Assembly (NCBI GenBank): GCA_934667105.1
Contig: CAKULG010000002.1
Span: 124,001 to 188,000 of the forward strand
Direction: 5' to 3'
Length of the DNA stretch: 64,000 nucleotides
Origin: an uncultured Clostridia bacterium
Lineage (GTDB): Bacteria; Bacillota; Clostridia; Christensenellales; Aristaeellaceae
Of this stretch, positions 25,540-33,188 are shown piece after piece (the stretch's first letter is position 1; the number at the start of each line of letters is the position of its first letter). The notes beneath the pieces are model-generated. The model worked only from the letters and a program-made list of their open reading frames with translations. It was not told the origin of the DNA and did not search any database. A program made the translations under genes and the position numbers.

Positions 25540-27501
25540 ATGATGTTTGCCCATAAAAGAACCTGGCGCGTCGGCCTGGCCTTGCTGCTGGCGGCGCTTT
25601 TCCTGGCCTTGGGCGCTTCCGCCCTGGCCGCGGAAACCGATCCCATCGAATTTACCATGGAAATCAATCCGTCCAGCCTCACCGCGCCCGGCGAGGTGAA
25701 GGTTTCACTGCGGGTGGCCAATACCGGCAGCGAGGATATGGTGGATCCCGTCACCCTTTACGACCCGGACGGCAAGGTGGTGGCTTCCTTTGGCGACGGC
25801 GGCTCTTATATTCTGTCCGCCGGTTCCTTCCGCACCTGGGAAGGCGCCTGGAACGTCACGCAGGAGCAGCTGGACGCGGGCGAATTTTCCTATACCGTGA
25901 AATATCATCTGCCCGATGAAAACGGCGAATTAGTGGAAATGAGCCGCAGCGCCGTGGCCCAGGTGAATTTCACGGGCGAGCGCGTGCGTCTGTCCGTCAG
26001 CCGCACCATCACCCCCGAAGTCGCCCGCAGCGGCAGCACGGTGTCCGTGGTTTACGAGCTGTATAACAGCGGCAACGTAGATCTGACCGACATCCAGGTG
26101 AAGGAAAAAATTGCCCGCACCGCGCAGACGGTGAAATCCCTGCCTGCGGGCCAGAAGAGCACCCTCACCTTTACCAGCAAAATCGGCAACGCCGATCTTG
26201 CCAGCAGCGCCTCCATCACCTATAAGGCCAAGGGCAGTACGAAAACGCTGAAGGAAACCGTGGCCGAGGCTGCCATTCCGCTGGCGAAGCCCAATCTCTC
26301 CATCACCCTCTCCTCCCCTGCGGCGGGGGTGAATATCGGCGAGGCAGCCACGCTGATTGTCACCTTTGAAAACAAGGGCAACGTTTCCTATTCCAACGTG
26401 ACGGTGAGCGACGCGAAAAAAGGCGAAATCCTTTCCAACCTTTCCATTCCCGCCGGGGCCACCGTGACCGAGCAGAAGGAATTCATCCTCACCGAGCCCA
26501 CTACCTTTAAAGTGACGGCTACGCTGCCGGATAATACCGGCGCTACCAAAACCCTCACCACCGACGCGCTCACCATCGGCGTTTTCGATCCGGAAAAAAC
26601 GCTGCTGCTGACGCTGAACCTCACCTGCGATCACGAAACCATCGATCAAAGCCCCGCCGATGTGCGCTTCACCCTGAACATCACCAACAACAGCAACATC
26701 AAGGCGGAGAACATCGCCATTTCTCACGGCGCTACGGCCATCGCCACCATCGCCGCCCTGGAGCCGGGAGCCAGCGAAACGCTGGTGCGGGATGTGCGGG
26801 TCGCCCAGGCGGGCAAATTCCGCTTCACCGCCACCGTGAAGGATTCCATGCAGAACACCGTCACCTTCGATTCCAACACGCTGCAATTAACCTACGCCGC
26901 GCCCACAGCAGCCCCCACCACGGTGCCCGTGGTGACGGTGGCCCCGCCCGTGCTGGTGACGGCCGCCCCGGCCGACCCCCTGCTGGAAAACACCCGCAGC
27001 GTGCTGCTCACGCTGCTTAGCGTGGTGGGCGTGTTGTTTGGCGCGTGCCTGCTGCTGTTCCTGGTTAGCACCGTGCTGCGTATCCGAAATAAGAGCAAAT
27101 CCGCCGCGGCCTACGATCATCTGGAGTTGGCCGAGCGCCGGGATTACACCGAGCCAGCCCAAGAAAATGCGGACGAGAACGACGAAGACGATGAAGCGCC
27201 GGCGCAGGAAGACGCCCTTCCCACGGATGCGGAGGAGGAGCGATTGCTGCCCCATGAAAAGCTGATCCAGAAGGAAGCGGAGCCGGAAGCCCCTGCGGCG
27301 GAGCCCGTTCCCGAGCCGGAGAAAATGCCCGCTTCGGACGGCGAGGGCGGGTATCGCATTTCCCGGGCGGAGCCCAGCGAGGCGGCGCAGCCTGTGGATG
27401 CGCCCGCCGAAAAAGCCGCTGAAGCCGCCCAGGCCCCTGCGGAGAGCAAGCCCCGCCGTCATCGCAGCCAGCGCGCCCAGCGGACGGAGGACGGCGAATA
27501 A
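25540..27501 (+). CDS. Surface protein with CARDB-like repeats, one membrane anchor and acidic tail
   Basis: A 653-residue protein: signal peptide (to ALAAE at about residue 32), four immunoglobulin-like CARDB/DUF11-type beta-sandwich repeats (N-TGSEDM, NSGNVDL, NKGNVSY, NNSNIKA turns), a Thr/Pro/Ala linker, a transmembrane helix (about 490-515), and a ~140-residue tail rich in Glu, Ala and Pro ending in basic residues. The tail must be cytoplasmic. Related COG1470/COG1361 proteins are surface adhesive or stalk proteins. The start lies after a GGAGGGAGGGG site; two successive ATGs are possible. It is transcribed from its own palindromic promoter and ends at a strong hairpin. Confidence 0.82.
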   Translation: MMFAHKRTWRVGLALLLAALFLALGASALAAETDPIEFTMEINPSSLTAPGEVKVSLRVANTGSEDMVDPVTLYDPDGKVVASFGDGGSYILSAGSFRTWEGAWNVTQEQLDAGEFSYTVKYHLPDENGELVEMSRSAVAQVNFTGERVRLSVSRTITPEVARSGSTVSVVYELYNSGNVDLTDIQVKEKIARTAQTVKSLPAGQKSTLTFTSKIGNADLASSASITYKAKGSTKTLKETVAEAAIPLAKPNLSITLSSPAAGVNIGEAATLIVTFENKGNVSYSNVTVSDAKKGEILSNLSIPAGATVTEQKEFILTEPTTFKVTATLPDNTGATKTLTTDALTIGVFDPEKTLLLTLNLTCDHETIDQSPADVRFTLNITNNSNIKAENIAISHGATAIATIAALEPGASETLVRDVRVAQAGKFRFTATVKDSMQNTVTFDSNTLQLTYAAPTAAPTTVPVVTVAPPVLVTAAPADPLLENTRSVLLTLLSVVGVLFGACLLLFLVSTVLRIRNKSKSAAAYDHLELAERRDYTEPAQENADENDEDDEAPAQEDALPTDAEEERLLPHEKLIQKEAEPEAPAAEPVPEPEKMPASDGEGGYRISRAEPSEAAQPVDAPAEKAAEAAQAPAESKPRRHRSQRAQRTEDGE

Positions 27502-27535
27502 CCCCCTTGCGCGTAAGGGATTCCAATGAAAAATC

Positions 27536-27573
27536 GCGCCGTCCGTCTCCCGGGAGGGAGCGGACGGCGCTTT
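27536..27573 (+). terminator. Terminator of the CARDB-like gene
   Basis: GCGCCGTCCG (27536-27545) pairs exactly with CGGACGGCGC (27561-27570), with a second small stem in the loop, then TTT. Confidence 0.75.
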
Positions 27574-27591
27574 CCATAACAGGAGGGAAAA

Positions 27592-28020
27592 ATGAAACCG
27601 CTGCAATTGATGATTGTGGACGGCCAGGGGGGCGGCGTGGGCCGCCAGCTGGTGGAGGCCGTGCGGGCGGCGCAGCTGCCCTGCCGAATCACCGCCGTGG
27701 GGGCCAACAGCGCCGCCACGGCCGCCATGCTGAAGGCGGGGGCGGATCAGGGGGCCACAGGGGAAAACGCGGTGCGGGTCTGCGCCCGGGAGGCGCAGGT
27801 GATCGCCGGGCCCATCGGCGTCGTGATTGCGGATTCACTGCTGGGCGAAATCACCCCCGCCATGGCCCTGGCCATTGGGCAAAGCCCCGCGCAAAAGCTG
27901 CTGCTGCCCGTGAACCACTGCCGGAATAAAATCGTGGGCGTGGCCGATCTGAGCATGAAAGCGCTGATCAACGATTTTATCGCCCAGCTTCGGGGCTTGA
28001 CAACGGCGGCGGAAATATAG
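27592..28020 (+). CDS. DUF3842 family protein
   Basis: A 142-residue protein of the DUF3842 family, found mostly in Clostridia. It starts IVDGQGGGVG, a glycine-rich nucleotide-binding-like loop, then has GANSAATAAMLKAGAD and ends in VNHCRNKIVGV. The pattern suggests a Rossmann-like fold. No function is established. AGGAGGG lies at correct spacing. It is flanked by a terminator on one side and a structured leader on the other, so it is probably a single-gene unit. Confidence 0.9.
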   Translation: MKPLQLMIVDGQGGGVGRQLVEAVRAAQLPCRITAVGANSAATAAMLKAGADQGATGENAVRVCAREAQVIAGPIGVVIADSLLGEITPAMALAIGQSPAQKLLLPVNHCRNKIVGVADLSMKALINDFIAQLRGLTTAAEI

Positions 28021-28034
28021 TATACTTTTCCCGT

Positions 28035-28213
28035 CGGCAGGAAGCCGGTATTCGCCCCGCAGAAGCAGGGCGGGCCGCAAGGCCGTTATGGGAGAACGTC
28101 TTTTTTTCGCATGGATGCCCGAAGGCATGAAAGCGCGCAAAGCCGCTTTCTGCCTTCTTTTTTATGGCGTTTTTCCGCAATCACCGGGGTGAAAAAATTC
28201 GCGGCTTCACCCC
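28035..28213 (+). promoter_or_regulatory. Structured leader ahead of the ECF S-component gene
   Basis: Successive stems occur between the genes: CGGC/GCCG (28035-28047), CCCGC/GCGGG (28056-28074), GGCC-GCAA-GGCC (28073-28084), ATGCC/GGCAT (28115-28128), GAAAGCG/CGCTTTC (28129-28150, with a T run six bases later) and GGGGTGAA/TTCACCCC (28186-28213). ECF S components are often under vitamin riboswitches. I could not match this to TPP, FMN, cobalamin, THF or preQ1 consensus. Confidence 0.4.
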
Positions 28214-28251
28214 GTCCCATCCTTCCGCCTGCCGCAGCGGCGCGAGGCTTT

Positions 28252-28785
28252 ATGCGCTCCAAATTTTCCGTTCAACATTTGGTGCTTGCCGGGCTGTGCC
28301 TGGCCCTTTGCATGGTGCTTCCCTTCCTGACCAGCCAAATTCCCCAATTTGGCCGCATGCTCTCCCCCATGCACATTCCCGTGCTGCTGTGCGGGTTTCT
28401 GTGCGGCTGGCCCTGGGGCCTGGCGGTGGGGCTGATCGCGCCGCCGCTGCGGTATCTGCTCTTTGGCATGCCGCCGATTTTCCCCTCCGGCGCGGGCATG
28501 ATGGTGGAGTTGGCGGTGTACGGCCTGTGCACGGGGCTCTTCTATCGCCGTTTTCCCCGCAAGCCCGTCTATCTGTATGTGTCGCTGGTGCTGGCCATGC
28601 TGCTGGGACGGCTGTGCTGGGGCGCGGTGCGCTGGCTGTTCACCTGCTTCGGCGCGGGCGCTTTCACCTTCCAAGCCTTCCTAACCGGCGCGTTCATCAG
28701 CGCCTGGCCAGGCATCGTGTGTCATCTGCTGGTGATTCCGCCGCTGGTGATGGCGCTGAAAAAAGGCGGCGTTTTGAAGGATTAA
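28252..28785 (+). CDS. ECF transporter S component
   Basis: A 177-residue membrane protein with about six helices, the usual size for substrate-binding S components of energy-coupling factor vitamin transporters. Features typical of the group are the early LCLALCMVLPF helix, then SPMHIPVLLCGFLCGWPWGLAVG, and the internal LLGRLCWG that contacts EcfT. No EcfA or EcfT genes are near, so it must use a shared energising module. The substrate is not readable from the sequence. The ATG at 28252 is chosen at the start of the hydrophobic region; its ribosome site (GCGAGG) is weak. Upstream lies a structured leader. Confidence 0.88.
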   Translation: MRSKFSVQHLVLAGLCLALCMVLPFLTSQIPQFGRMLSPMHIPVLLCGFLCGWPWGLAVGLIAPPLRYLLFGMPPIFPSGAGMMVELAVYGLCTGLFYRRFPRKPVYLYVSLVLAMLLGRLCWGAVRWLFTCFGAGAFTFQAFLTGAFISAWPGIVCHLLVIPPLVMALKKGGVLKD

Positions 28786-28947
28786 GCCGCTTCCGCGCAG
28801 ACGCCGCCCTGCCGCTGGAAAGGGCGGGGTATCCTTCCTGGTTCCCGTCCGGAACGGCGCGCATATTCTGATAGCAAGGGAGGTTCTCTCCCGCCATCAG
28901 CGGCGGCAGCCGCCCGTTGGCTGTCGCCAGCGGAGCGTGAATAAATC

Positions 28948-29334
28948 GTGAAACGCGGTGACATATATTTTGCTGATCTGGATCCCGTAATCGGTTCCGA
29001 ACAGGGCGGCTTCCGCCCCGTGCTCATCATTCAAAACGACCTGGGCAATCGCTTCTCTCCCACCGTGATTGCGCTTCCCCTCACTTCAAAAACCGGCAAA
29101 GCGCCTCTGCGCACGCATGTGCCGCTGGTTCCGCCCCAGGGGGGCGTAAGCCGCCCTTCCATCATTCTGTGCGAGCAGGTGCGCACCTTGGAAAAATCGC
29201 GTCTGGGCCGGTATCTGGGCACGCTGCGGCCTGAAAAGCTGCTGCTGGTGGAGCGCGCGCTGGCGGCGGCGGTGGGCCAAAGCCAGCCCACGGCGGATGA
29301 AGAAAACGAAACGGCCTGTGAAAACGAAGAGTAA
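28948..29334 (+). CDS. MazF/PemK-family endoribonuclease toxin, solitary
   Basis: A 128-residue protein of the MazF/PemK/NdoA mRNA interferase family. Expected elements are intact: MKRGDIYFADLDPVIGSEQGG with the loop GSEQGGFRPVLI, the PLTSK strand, and CEQVRTLEKSRLG carrying the catalytic-core Thr and Arg neighbourhood. About 15 acidic residues extend the C-terminus (DEENETACENEE), which is unusual. It starts with GTG; GGAG is 12 bases upstream. No ribbon-helix-helix or AbrB antitoxin gene is upstream (the 160-base gap has no suitable frame), as in several Clostridia where the gene is unpaired. Confidence 0.9.
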   Translation: MKRGDIYFADLDPVIGSEQGGFRPVLIIQNDLGNRFSPTVIALPLTSKTGKAPLRTHVPLVPPQGGVSRPSIILCEQVRTLEKSRLGRYLGTLRPEKLLLVERALAAAVGQSQPTADEENETACENEE

Positions 29335-29345
29335 AAATACAAAAA

Positions 29346-29390
29346 TGCGGGAGAGGTATTCTTTGACCGTCGAAGAATACCCCTCCCCTC
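29346..29390. terminator. Bidirectional hairpin, dispersed family copy 2
   Basis: GAGGTATTCTT pairs with AAGAATACCCCTC around a TTTG...CG loop, between convergent genes. It shares the TTCTTTG tip with the other family copies. Confidence 0.8.
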
Positions 29391-29410
29391 GTTATTACGG
29401 CTTTATCCCC

Positions 29411-30313
29411 TTACAGCAGCAGCATCACCAGCGGAATGGTAGCCACGGAAAGGGCGGTGGTCAGGGCCACGCCGCCCACGGCCAGTTCCCGTGCCCGGGG
29501 TGTGGAATAGGCGGAGGCCTGCATCACCGTGTTCGAGGCGGCAGGCATGGCGCAGGTGATGAAGATTGCCCGGGCCAAATCCCCTGTAAGGCCCAGCAGC
29601 CGCATGGCCCCCAGCGCCAGCACCGGAAAAAGCAGCAGCCGCACGGCGCAGGCCGCCAGAAACCGCCCGTTTTTCAGCAGCGCGGGACGAAGCTGGGCGA
29701 AATACGCCCCGGCGATCAGCATGGCCAAGGGGGTGGCCACGCCGCCCAGCGCCGCCACGGTATCCGACAGCACAGCGGGCAGCCGCAGCCCCAAAAGCTG
29801 CATCGTCAGGCCCAGCGCCACCGCGACCATCACGGGGTTTACCATCTTGCGCAGGCCCATTTTTATATCCCGATAAAACAGCGCCAGCGCCACCGACCAG
29901 CTGATGATATTAAACGCCGTCACAAAGGCCACGCCATACCCAATGGCCTGGGGCCCCAGCGCCGCTTCAATCATGGGATAGCCCATAAACCCGCAATTGG
30001 ACAGGACGCACAATTGCACATACACCGCCCGCTCGTCATGGGGGCACTTGCGATAAATCAGAAAGCAAACGCCCAGGGCCAGCCCCAGAAAAATCAAGGA
30101 GAAAAAGAAGGCCTGAAGCCAATCTAATTGCACCGTGCCGTGCTCCAATTGCTCCAGCTTGGAATAATTCAGGCAGGGATTGGCGATATTCACCACCAGG
30201 CTGGTCAACGTGAGGATGCTTTGATCGTTCCATATTTTTTTCCGCGCCATCAGATAGCCCGCCGCGGCCATCAGAAATAAAATAAGCACCTGGTGCAGCG
30301 TCGCCATTTCCAT
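29411..30313 (-). CDS. AEC family transporter (auxin-efflux-carrier-like permease)
   Basis: A 300-residue inner-membrane protein with about ten helices, typical size. It shows the family features: an early NIANPCLNYSKL helix break, a central loop, and the C-terminal TCAMPAASNTVMQA repeat. Bacterial members export or import small carboxylates such as malate; the substrate here is not known. GAGGGGG lies seven bases before the ATG. It is divergent from the LysM gene, with a 157-base shared upstream region. Confidence 0.93.
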   Translation of the reverse strand: MEMATLHQVLILFLMAAAGYLMARKKIWNDQSILTLTSLVVNIANPCLNYSKLEQLEHGTVQLDWLQAFFFSLIFLGLALGVCFLIYRKCPHDERAVYVQLCVLSNCGFMGYPMIEAALGPQAIGYGVAFVTAFNIISWSVALALFYRDIKMGLRKMVNPVMVAVALGLTMQLLGLRLPAVLSDTVAALGGVATPLAMLIAGAYFAQLRPALLKNGRFLAACAVRLLLFPVLALGAMRLLGLTGDLARAIFITCAMPAASNTVMQASAYSTPRARELAVGGVALTTALSVATIPLVMLLL

Positions 30314-30470
30314 GCAGGTTTCCCCCTCGTCCTTTGTAGCAGCACAGGAAGAGTGTATTCTTCAAGCAAGCCGCTTCCTCCTGCCCGGAAAGAAAATTCT
30401 TTTCCCGCCGCACTCCTTTTTCGCCGCCGCATAGGATGATGATGAAACCAGGAAAGGAGCGATGATCTGC

Positions 30471-31130
30471 ATGGATACATCCAATAATCAAGCGAACAAC
30501 AATCAAACGAACTGCGCCTACCAATACACCGTGAAGCGGGGCGACAGCTTCTACCTGATCGCCCATCGCCACGGCGTGCAGCTGCGGGATCTGCTGGCCG
30601 CCAACCCGGATATTCCCCCCTCCCGGCTGACGGTGGGCGACGTGCTGTGCATCCCCTACGGCGACGCGGTGCAAACCCCGGCGGGCGACCGGGAGAATTG
30701 CGAAACACCCTCTACCCCGGAAACCCCGTCTACGCCGGAAACGCCGTCCACTCCCGAAACGCCTTCTACCCCCGAAACCCCGTCCACCCCGGAAACGCCC
30801 TCTAACGTATGCCCGCCCAATCGCCGGGCCGTTGTGCAGGAGGGGCAGACGGCCAGCGATTTACAGCTGCGCTACGGCCTGAGCTATTACACCCTCAAAT
30901 CCACCAACCAGGATACTGATCTGGAGGCCCTCAAGGGCGGCGACGTGGTGTGCATTCCCCAGGCCAACGTGCCCTGTCCCCTGCCTGCCAGCGTGACGCT
31001 CCAGGAGGGCGACACCCTGGAATCCATCGCCGTTACATACAATCTGCCCATTGCCAGCCTGCTGCGGGCCAATCCCTGCCTCGCGCCGGAGGATTTCACC
31101 GCCGGAGCCGTTGTGAAGCTGCCCAACTAA
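30471..31130 (+). CDS. Three-LysM protein with ETPSTP repeat linker, no signal peptide
   Basis: A 219-residue protein: an Asn/Gln-rich N-terminus, LysM domain 1 (YTVKRGDSFYLIAHRHG to VLCIPYG), a linker of five ETPSTP units plus a partial one, LysM 2 (about 120-165), and LysM 3 (VTLQEGDTLESIAVTYNLP). LysM domains bind N-acetylglucosamine polymers. The lack of a signal peptide fits a spore-coat or cortex protein of the SafA kind made in the mother cell; this is inference. The ATG at 30471 is preferred to 30462 because AAGGAG is only two bases from the latter. Confidence 0.88.
   Translation: MDTSNNQANNNQTNCAYQYTVKRGDSFYLIAHRHGVQLRDLLAANPDIPPSRLTVGDVLCIPYGDAVQTPAGDRENCETPSTPETPSTPETPSTPETPSTPETPSTPETPSNVCPPNRRAVVQEGQTASDLQLRYGLSYYTLKSTNQDTDLEALKGGDVVCIPQANVPCPLPASVTLQEGDTLESIAVTYNLPIASLLRANPCLAPEDFTAGAVVKLPN
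30702..30806 (+). repeat. In-frame 18-bp tandem repeat coding ETPSTP
   Basis: Five full units and one partial unit encode Glu-Thr-Pro-Ser-Thr-Pro. Synonymous third positions vary between units, so the array is not a very recent expansion, but its length may vary between strains. Confidence 0.9.
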
Positions 31131-31134
31131 ATAA

Positions 31135-31208
31135 ATTGAGGCTGTGCGAAAAACGAAAACAAAATATTTGCGGGGGAACCGTTCTTTGTAAGCCAAGGAA
31201 CGGTTCCC
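31135..31208 (+). repeat. Dispersed hairpin family copy 3 with A-rich left arm
   Basis: GGCTGTG, then an A-rich stretch with AAAAACGAAAAC, then GCGGGGGAACCGTTC...GAACGGTTCCC. The left arm and first half match the element at 47275-47339 over about 40 bases, and the reverse strand of 59082-59140. Confidence 0.75.
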
Positions 31209-31363
31209 TCCTCCAAGAAGACTGTATGGGTTAGGCAAAAGCAGGCGCTCGACTTGCATTTCCGCCGGCAAAAAGGAGCTTGCTTCTCGCCGTAATTCCA
31301 AATTCCTCGTTGTTGAAGATGTGCTTTTCACAGTCCCGATGCAAACACGAATAAATGCATAAA

Positions 31364-31414
31364 GCATGCGCTCCGACCCGCTGGCAATTTTTCATTGCAG
31401 GTCAGAGCGCATGC
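31364..31414 (-). terminator. Terminator of the L,D-transpeptidase gene
   Basis: GCATGCGCTC (31364-31373) pairs exactly with GAGCGCATGC (31405-31414) and GACC with GGTC inside. It lies 35 bases past the stop of the minus-strand gene. Confidence 0.7.
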
Positions 31415-31448
31415 CTGTTATATTCTCGCTTTTAGCCGCCGTCCGTTT

Positions 31449-33056
31449 TTAATCCTCGGGGCTTGGGGTGGGCGTGGCCTGGCTGCGCGCCTCGTCATAG
31501 AGCGCCTGCAGCGTCTGCTTGCCCGCCGCGCCGTCGGCGGAAAGGCCCCGGGCCCGCTGATACGCCTTCACGGCACTCTTGGTTCCCTCCCGGTATTGGC
31601 CCGTCACGGTGCCGGTATAGAAGCCCAGTTCCTTCAGCTTCATTTGCAGCCAGTAAACGTCCTCGCCCGATTTGCCCACGGACAGGGCCCGCATTTCCGT
31701 GGCCGGGGGCTGCGCGCCGTCGTAGGCGGGGAAGGGAGTGGGGGCGGGCGTGGTCTTGGGCGCGTATTTGGAGGCGTCGTAATCCCCGGGCTTAATGGCG
31801 TAGCGCAGCTCGGGATCCGCCTCCGCGTCCTCATGAATCCACACCTTCATGCCCTTCTTGGCATGCTCATAAATCCATTTCGCGTCCGCCAGCGTCAGGC
31901 GGATGCAGCCGTGGGAGCCGCGCTTGCCCAGCCCCGTCAGGGAAGCGACCTTCAGGGTGGTATAATCGCTGCTATCCACATACAGCACGCTGTGGAAAGC
32001 GATTTCGGGGGTGATTTTCGTCCAATACCGGCCCTCGCCGCCGCCCCAGTTGGGAAATTTGCAATGGGAGCGTCGCTCGCCGCTCAAAGTGAAGGTGCCC
32101 AGAGGGCTGGGATATTTCTTCGTGCCGGTGGCGCAGAGGAAGGCGCGATCCAGAATGGTGTAATCCTGGGTTTCCTCGCTGTATTTCCACACCTTCACCA
32201 CCTGGTTGTTCACATCCACCTCAAAGAAATAATCCTTGGGGCGTTCGGGGCGGGGAGTGCTGGCACTGTCCACCACGTCGGTTTCGTTAAAGAGGGCGTT
32301 CCAGGTGGCCTCGTCCACCGTGCCGGTAACGTCCAGGCCGTTATACTCCTGGAATTGCTTCACGGCCGCCTGGGTTTGCCTCATATAGTTGTTGGTGGTT
32401 TTATGATAGGTGAAAAAGCCCAGATCCATCAACCGCTGCTGCACCAGGGGCACCTCGCTGCCCGTATAGCCGTAGGAGAGGCTTTTCTTAAACTCCCGGT
32501 AGGGCCCCGGCGTGGGCGATGCGGTGGGCACGGGCGAGGGCGAAGGAGTAGGCGTGGGCGAGGGGGTAGGCCGGTCCATCAGGGCAAAGAGCGCCTCCTG
32601 GGTTTTCACATCCGCCGTGCCGGTGATTTCCAGGCCTTTTTCCCCCTGGAAGGTCTGGATGGCGGCGGTGGTGCCCTCCAGGAAATTGCCGCTGGCGCTG
32701 CCCCAATAATAGCCCAGCTCCGTGAGCTTTTCCTGAAGCAGCTTCACATCCTCCCCCGAATCGCCATAGCGCAGGGGGCGATAGCAGTCGCCATAGATAA
32801 TTTCCAGGGTGCGCGCGTCCGCCTCCCCCGTTTCCTCCAGGCCGTAGGCCGCCTGCACGGCGCTCACCGCCGTCTGGGTGGCGGCGGTATACTGCTCCCC
32901 GGCCCGCACGGAGGTATAGTTCAATTGGCGCAGCCGGGTGTTCAGCTCCAGCACCTCGGGGCCGCTGTCGCCCAGCTTCAGGCCCTTTTCCTCGCCCAGG
33001 GCGAACCCGCCCAGGCACAGGGAAAGCAGCAAAAGAAATGAAATGAACCGCTTCAT
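31449..33056 (-). CDS. L,D-transpeptidase with four peptidoglycan-binding domains
   Basis: A 535-residue exported protein. A signal peptide (MKRFISFLLLLSL to FALG) is followed by two peptidoglycan-binding domains (about 25-160), a Pro/Thr/Ser linker, a third (195-260), the YkuD catalytic domain (275-400) and a fourth (440-510). The catalytic motif is intact: HSVLY followed by RGSHGCIRL, with the active Cys. Such enzymes make 3-3 cross-links in peptidoglycan or attach proteins; a YkuD placed between binding domains suits a wall-bound or spore-cortex enzyme. GAGGTGAT precedes the ATG. It is the second wall-directed protein with PT-rich linkers in this window. Confidence 0.95.
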   Translation of the reverse strand: MKRFISFLLLLSLCLGGFALGEEKGLKLGDSGPEVLELNTRLRQLNYTSVRAGEQYTAATQTAVSAVQAAYGLEETGEADARTLEIIYGDCYRPLRYGDSGEDVKLLQEKLTELGYYWGSASGNFLEGTTAAIQTFQGEKGLEITGTADVKTQEALFALMDRPTPSPTPTPSPSPVPTASPTPGPYREFKKSLSYGYTGSEVPLVQQRLMDLGFFTYHKTTNNYMRQTQAAVKQFQEYNGLDVTGTVDEATWNALFNETDVVDSASTPRPERPKDYFFEVDVNNQVVKVWKYSEETQDYTILDRAFLCATGTKKYPSPLGTFTLSGERRSHCKFPNWGGGEGRYWTKITPEIAFHSVLYVDSSDYTTLKVASLTGLGKRGSHGCIRLTLADAKWIYEHAKKGMKVWIHEDAEADPELRYAIKPGDYDASKYAPKTTPAPTPFPAYDGAQPPATEMRALSVGKSGEDVYWLQMKLKELGFYTGTVTGQYREGTKSAVKAYQRARGLSADGAAGKQTLQALYDEARSQATPTPSPED

Positions 33057-33188
33057 GCAATCATCACCTCGTGTGTTTTGGCATGCCCTCGTATGGCCTG
33101 ATTTTACCGCGAATTTCGGAGAAAAATCAAGCGGAACATTCTGCCAGGCGCGGCGCCTTTTTGCTTTGGCAGGCTTGCGTTTGCGCTT

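Larger units (their letters stand above)
31131..31448. other. 318-base convergent intergenic region with two hairpins
   Basis: No gene is seen. It holds a dispersed-family hairpin with an A-rich left arm (31135-31208) and the terminator of the L,D-transpeptidase gene (31364-31414). About 150 bases in between show no signal. Confidence 0.65.

Noticed and set aside
28035..28100. Cobalamin riboswitch ahead of the ECF S component
   Set aside because: Only the AGGAAGCCGGT piece resembles the consensus; the B12 box and other core elements are absent.
30431..30440. CATAGGAT resembling a sigma-K -10 box before the LysM gene
   Set aside because: The -35 region is too loosely defined to support it from a single sequence.
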